DNA of 7,403 nucleotides from Legionella genomosp. 1. Lineage in GTDB: Bacteria; Pseudomonadota; Gammaproteobacteria; Legionellales; Legionellaceae. The position numbers and the translations under genes are program-made. Where the stretch lies: the NCBI GenBank assembly GCA_945865355.1, contig CAMBDN010000126.1, positions 1 to 7,403 of the forward strand, read 5' to 3'. Positions 6,182 to 7,403 of this stretch are shown here, in pieces; the stretch's first letter is position 1, and every line of letters begins with the position of its first letter. The notes under the pieces were generated by a model. It was not told the DNA's origin, did not search any database, and saw only the letters and a list, made by a program, of their open reading frames with translations.

Positions 6182-6255
6182 TTGTTGTTACTCCTCTTCA
6201 GTGACGGTAGTGAATGGCACTAGGTTAAGAATTTTTTCTTCTACTCATGGAACCG
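6182..6255 (-). other. etfA-ald intergenic spacer
   Basis: 74 nt containing the ald ribosome binding site and a small AT-rich inverted repeat (AAGAA at 6227-6231, TTCTT at 6236-6240). The stem is only 5 bp and has no GC core, so read-through from etfA into ald seems likely. A separate ald promoter cannot be excluded. Confidence 0.4.
6191..6196 (-). promoter_or_regulatory. Ribosome binding site of ald
   Basis: CTCCTC on the plus strand reads GAGGAG on the coding strand, 9 nt before the ATG at 6181. This fixes the ald start. Confidence 0.75.
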
Positions 6256-7194
6256 TTAAGACTGCTTTAACTGTTCAATAAGTTCTGGTACCAAAACAAA
6301 TAGATCACCCACTAAACCGTAATTAGCAATTTGAAATATAGGAGCATCTTCATCTTTATTTATGGCAACAATCACTTTTGAGTCTTTCATCCCTGCCAAG
6401 TGCTGCACAGCACCAGAAATACCTATAGCAATGTAAAGCGTTGGAGCGACTACTTTTCCAGTTTGCCCTACTTGATAATCATTAGGTACGAACCCCGCAT
6501 CCACCGCCGCTCGTGAAGCGCCAACTGCTGCGCCTAATGCATCAGCTAAATCTTCTATTAATTTAAATTTTTCAGCACTTTGTAAACCACGCCCACCTGA
6601 AACAACGATCTTCGCACTGCCCAAGTCCGGACGAGCCGACTCGCTGAGTTGATGACCGATAAACTGCGTACAATTTTGACTATAAACGTTATCCATACGC
6701 TCAATACCGCAAGGATGTTGATTATTGGTAGCCGCTGCAAAAGCAGTTGTACGGATAGAGAGAACTTTTTTCTCGTCTAACACACGCACTATCTCAAGTG
6801 CATTACCCGCATAAATGGGGTGTTCATAGGTATTGTGGTCTACAATACGCACCACATCAGATACCTGTGCAACATCAAGTAATGCCGCGATACGTGGCAA
6901 AATATTTTTTCCATATGTACTGGCTGCAGCCATTATATTCGTAAATGATGAGCTAAGTGCCAAAACCAATTGACTGACGTTTTCGGCCAGCTGATGGGCA
7001 TAACAGGCATTATCAACAAGCCAAACAGCCTTTGCCCCATCTAGAGCAGCGACTTGTTCAGCCACTGCCTGACAGTTATACCCAACCACTAACAACACTG
7101 CATCCCCTTCCAATTGCTTTGCCGCGGTCAAAACATGGGGTGTTGATGGTTGCATCTCTTTATTATCGTGTTCAACAATAATTAAAGTGCTCAT
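6256..7194 (-). CDS. etfA: Electron transfer flavoprotein alpha subunit
   Basis: The alpha subunit of the soluble ETF heterodimer, which carries FAD and passes electrons from acyl-CoA and related dehydrogenases to ETF:quinone oxidoreductase in the respiratory chain. At 312 residues it has the normal length for the general (group I) ETF. The N-terminal domain starts with TLIIVEHDNKEMQPSTPHVL and contains the conserved LPRIAALLDVAQVSDV segment (99-114). The C-terminal FAD domain shows SGGRG (199-203), GASRAAVDAGFVPNDYQVGQ (225-244), TGKVVAP (245-251), the GISGAVQH loop (258-265) and VAINKDEDAPIF (276-287). All FAD-contact motifs are intact, so the protein should be active. It follows etfB by 21 nt, with AAGGAGA (7199-7205) just before its ATG, the usual etfBA order. 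Group I ETF supports fatty acid and amino acid oxidation rather than electron bifurcation. Confidence 0.96.
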   Translation of the reverse strand: MSTLIIVEHDNKEMQPSTPHVLTAAKQLEGDAVLLVVGYNCQAVAEQVAALDGAKAVWLVDNACYAHQLAENVSQLVLALSSSFTNIMAAASTYGKNILPRIAALLDVAQVSDVVRIVDHNTYEHPIYAGNALEIVRVLDEKKVLSIRTTAFAAATNNQHPCGIERMDNVYSQNCTQFIGHQLSESARPDLGSAKIVVSGGRGLQSAEKFKLIEDLADALGAAVGASRAAVDAGFVPNDYQVGQTGKVVAPTLYIAIGISGAVQHLAGMKDSKVIVAINKDEDAPIFQIANYGLVGDLFVLVPELIEQLKQS

Positions 7195-7198
7195 GATC

Positions 7199-7205
7199 TC
7201 TCCTT
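7199..7205 (-). promoter_or_regulatory. Ribosome binding site of etfA
   Basis: TCTCCTT on the plus strand reads AAGGAGA on the coding strand, 4 nt before the ATG at 7194, inside the 21-nt etfB-etfA gap. Confidence 0.75.
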
Positions 7206-7215
7206 ATAAACAAAG

Positions 7216-7403
7216 TTAAAGCACTTTAGCTTCATTTTGTAATTTATCGAGTAGCGCTTTTACAGAATCAACTTTTACCCCACCGCCTCTTACTGGAGGT
7301 GCTGTAATCGACAGTACCTCAGTATGCCGTTTAAGCGTTAATCCTAAGGCCAACAATTCTATAATTTCTAAAGGCTTACGCTTGGCTTTCATGATATTGG
7401 GTA
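7216..7403 (-). CDS. etfB: Electron transfer flavoprotein beta subunit, C-terminal end only
   Basis: The last 61 codons and the stop of a gene whose 5' part lies beyond the window edge. I translated this by hand from the minus strand. It begins PNIMKAKRKPLEIIELLALG and ends VDKL-like in SVKALLDKLQNEAKVL, which is the standard EtfB C-terminus (PNIMKAKKKP..., PPxRxxGxKV, LxxKLxNEAKVL). EtfB binds AMP and completes the ETF heterodimer with EtfA, encoded 21 nt downstream. The frame is open throughout the visible part. Confidence 0.93.
   Translation of the reverse strand, partial: PNIMKAKRKPLEIIELLALGLTLKRHTEVLSITAPPVRGGGVKVDSVKALLDKLQNEAKVL

Noticed and set aside
6048..6281. Plus-strand open frames antisense to ald (also 5948-6223)
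   Set aside because: They are shadows of the ald coding strand with low-complexity, Thr/Ser-rich translations.
1..7403. CRISPR array or defence island
   Set aside because: There are no regularly spaced direct repeats of CRISPR length and no recognisable defence proteins. The repeats seen are short pairs.

Overview
The window looks like chromosomal DNA of a moderately AT-rich gammaproteobacterium. The best single clue is the class A penicillin-binding protein: it is PBP1A-like, with an OB-type insertion and a CxxC pair before the KTGT motif, as in gammaproteobacterial MrcA/PonA. A permuted-papain-like protein and the AT-rich intergenic DNA would suit the Legionellales (Legionella/Coxiella/Berkiella-like), but that placement is an inference with low confidence. 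There are no RNA genes, no CRISPR array and no defence cassette that I can support.

Layout. (1) Positions 1 to about 1540 hold the remains of an IS21-like insertion sequence on the minus strand. It has a small cysteine-rich zinc-binding passenger ORF followed 25 nt later by an IstA-type DDE transposase. The transposase loses its family sequence at about position 145, just before the third catalytic acid, and no IstB is visible. The DNA beyond the break carries a perfect 11-bp inverted repeat and ATTATGT repeats, which suggests that another element or a rearrangement caused the truncation. Upstream of the passenger ORF lies a nested palindrome. (2) Positions about 1547-2254 (plus) encode a hypothetical protein that resembles the C-terminal part of a permuted papain-like (YiiX/C92 type) cysteine hydrolase. 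The open frame runs 36 codons upstream of its first ATG, and the probable catalytic histidine lies in that extension, so its 5' end appears to be decayed beside the IS. A good intrinsic terminator follows. (3) Positions 2255-2597 are a non-coding stretch with the terminator, short repeats and possible -10 boxes, leading into (4) the complete PBP1A gene (2598-4970, plus). (5) A 92-nt convergent spacer contains an imperfect 20-bp palindrome. (6) Positions 5063-7403 (minus) carry etfB (C-terminal end only), etfA and ald, apparently one transcription unit.

How the genes relate. EtfA and EtfB form the heterodimeric electron-transfer flavoprotein that passes electrons from acyl-CoA and other dehydrogenases to ETF:quinone oxidoreductase. 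Alanine dehydrogenase, encoded just downstream, turns L-alanine into pyruvate, ammonium and NADH. Together they look like a catabolic unit for fatty acid and amino acid oxidation. PBP1A is a separate cell-wall gene transcribed toward them. The IS and decayed-gene block upstream of mrcA lies where many gammaproteobacteria carry a divergent pilM operon, so this junction may be rearranged.

I did not find a convincing new biological system. The most interesting items are the palindromes, the IS break point and the 5'-decayed hydrolase gene.
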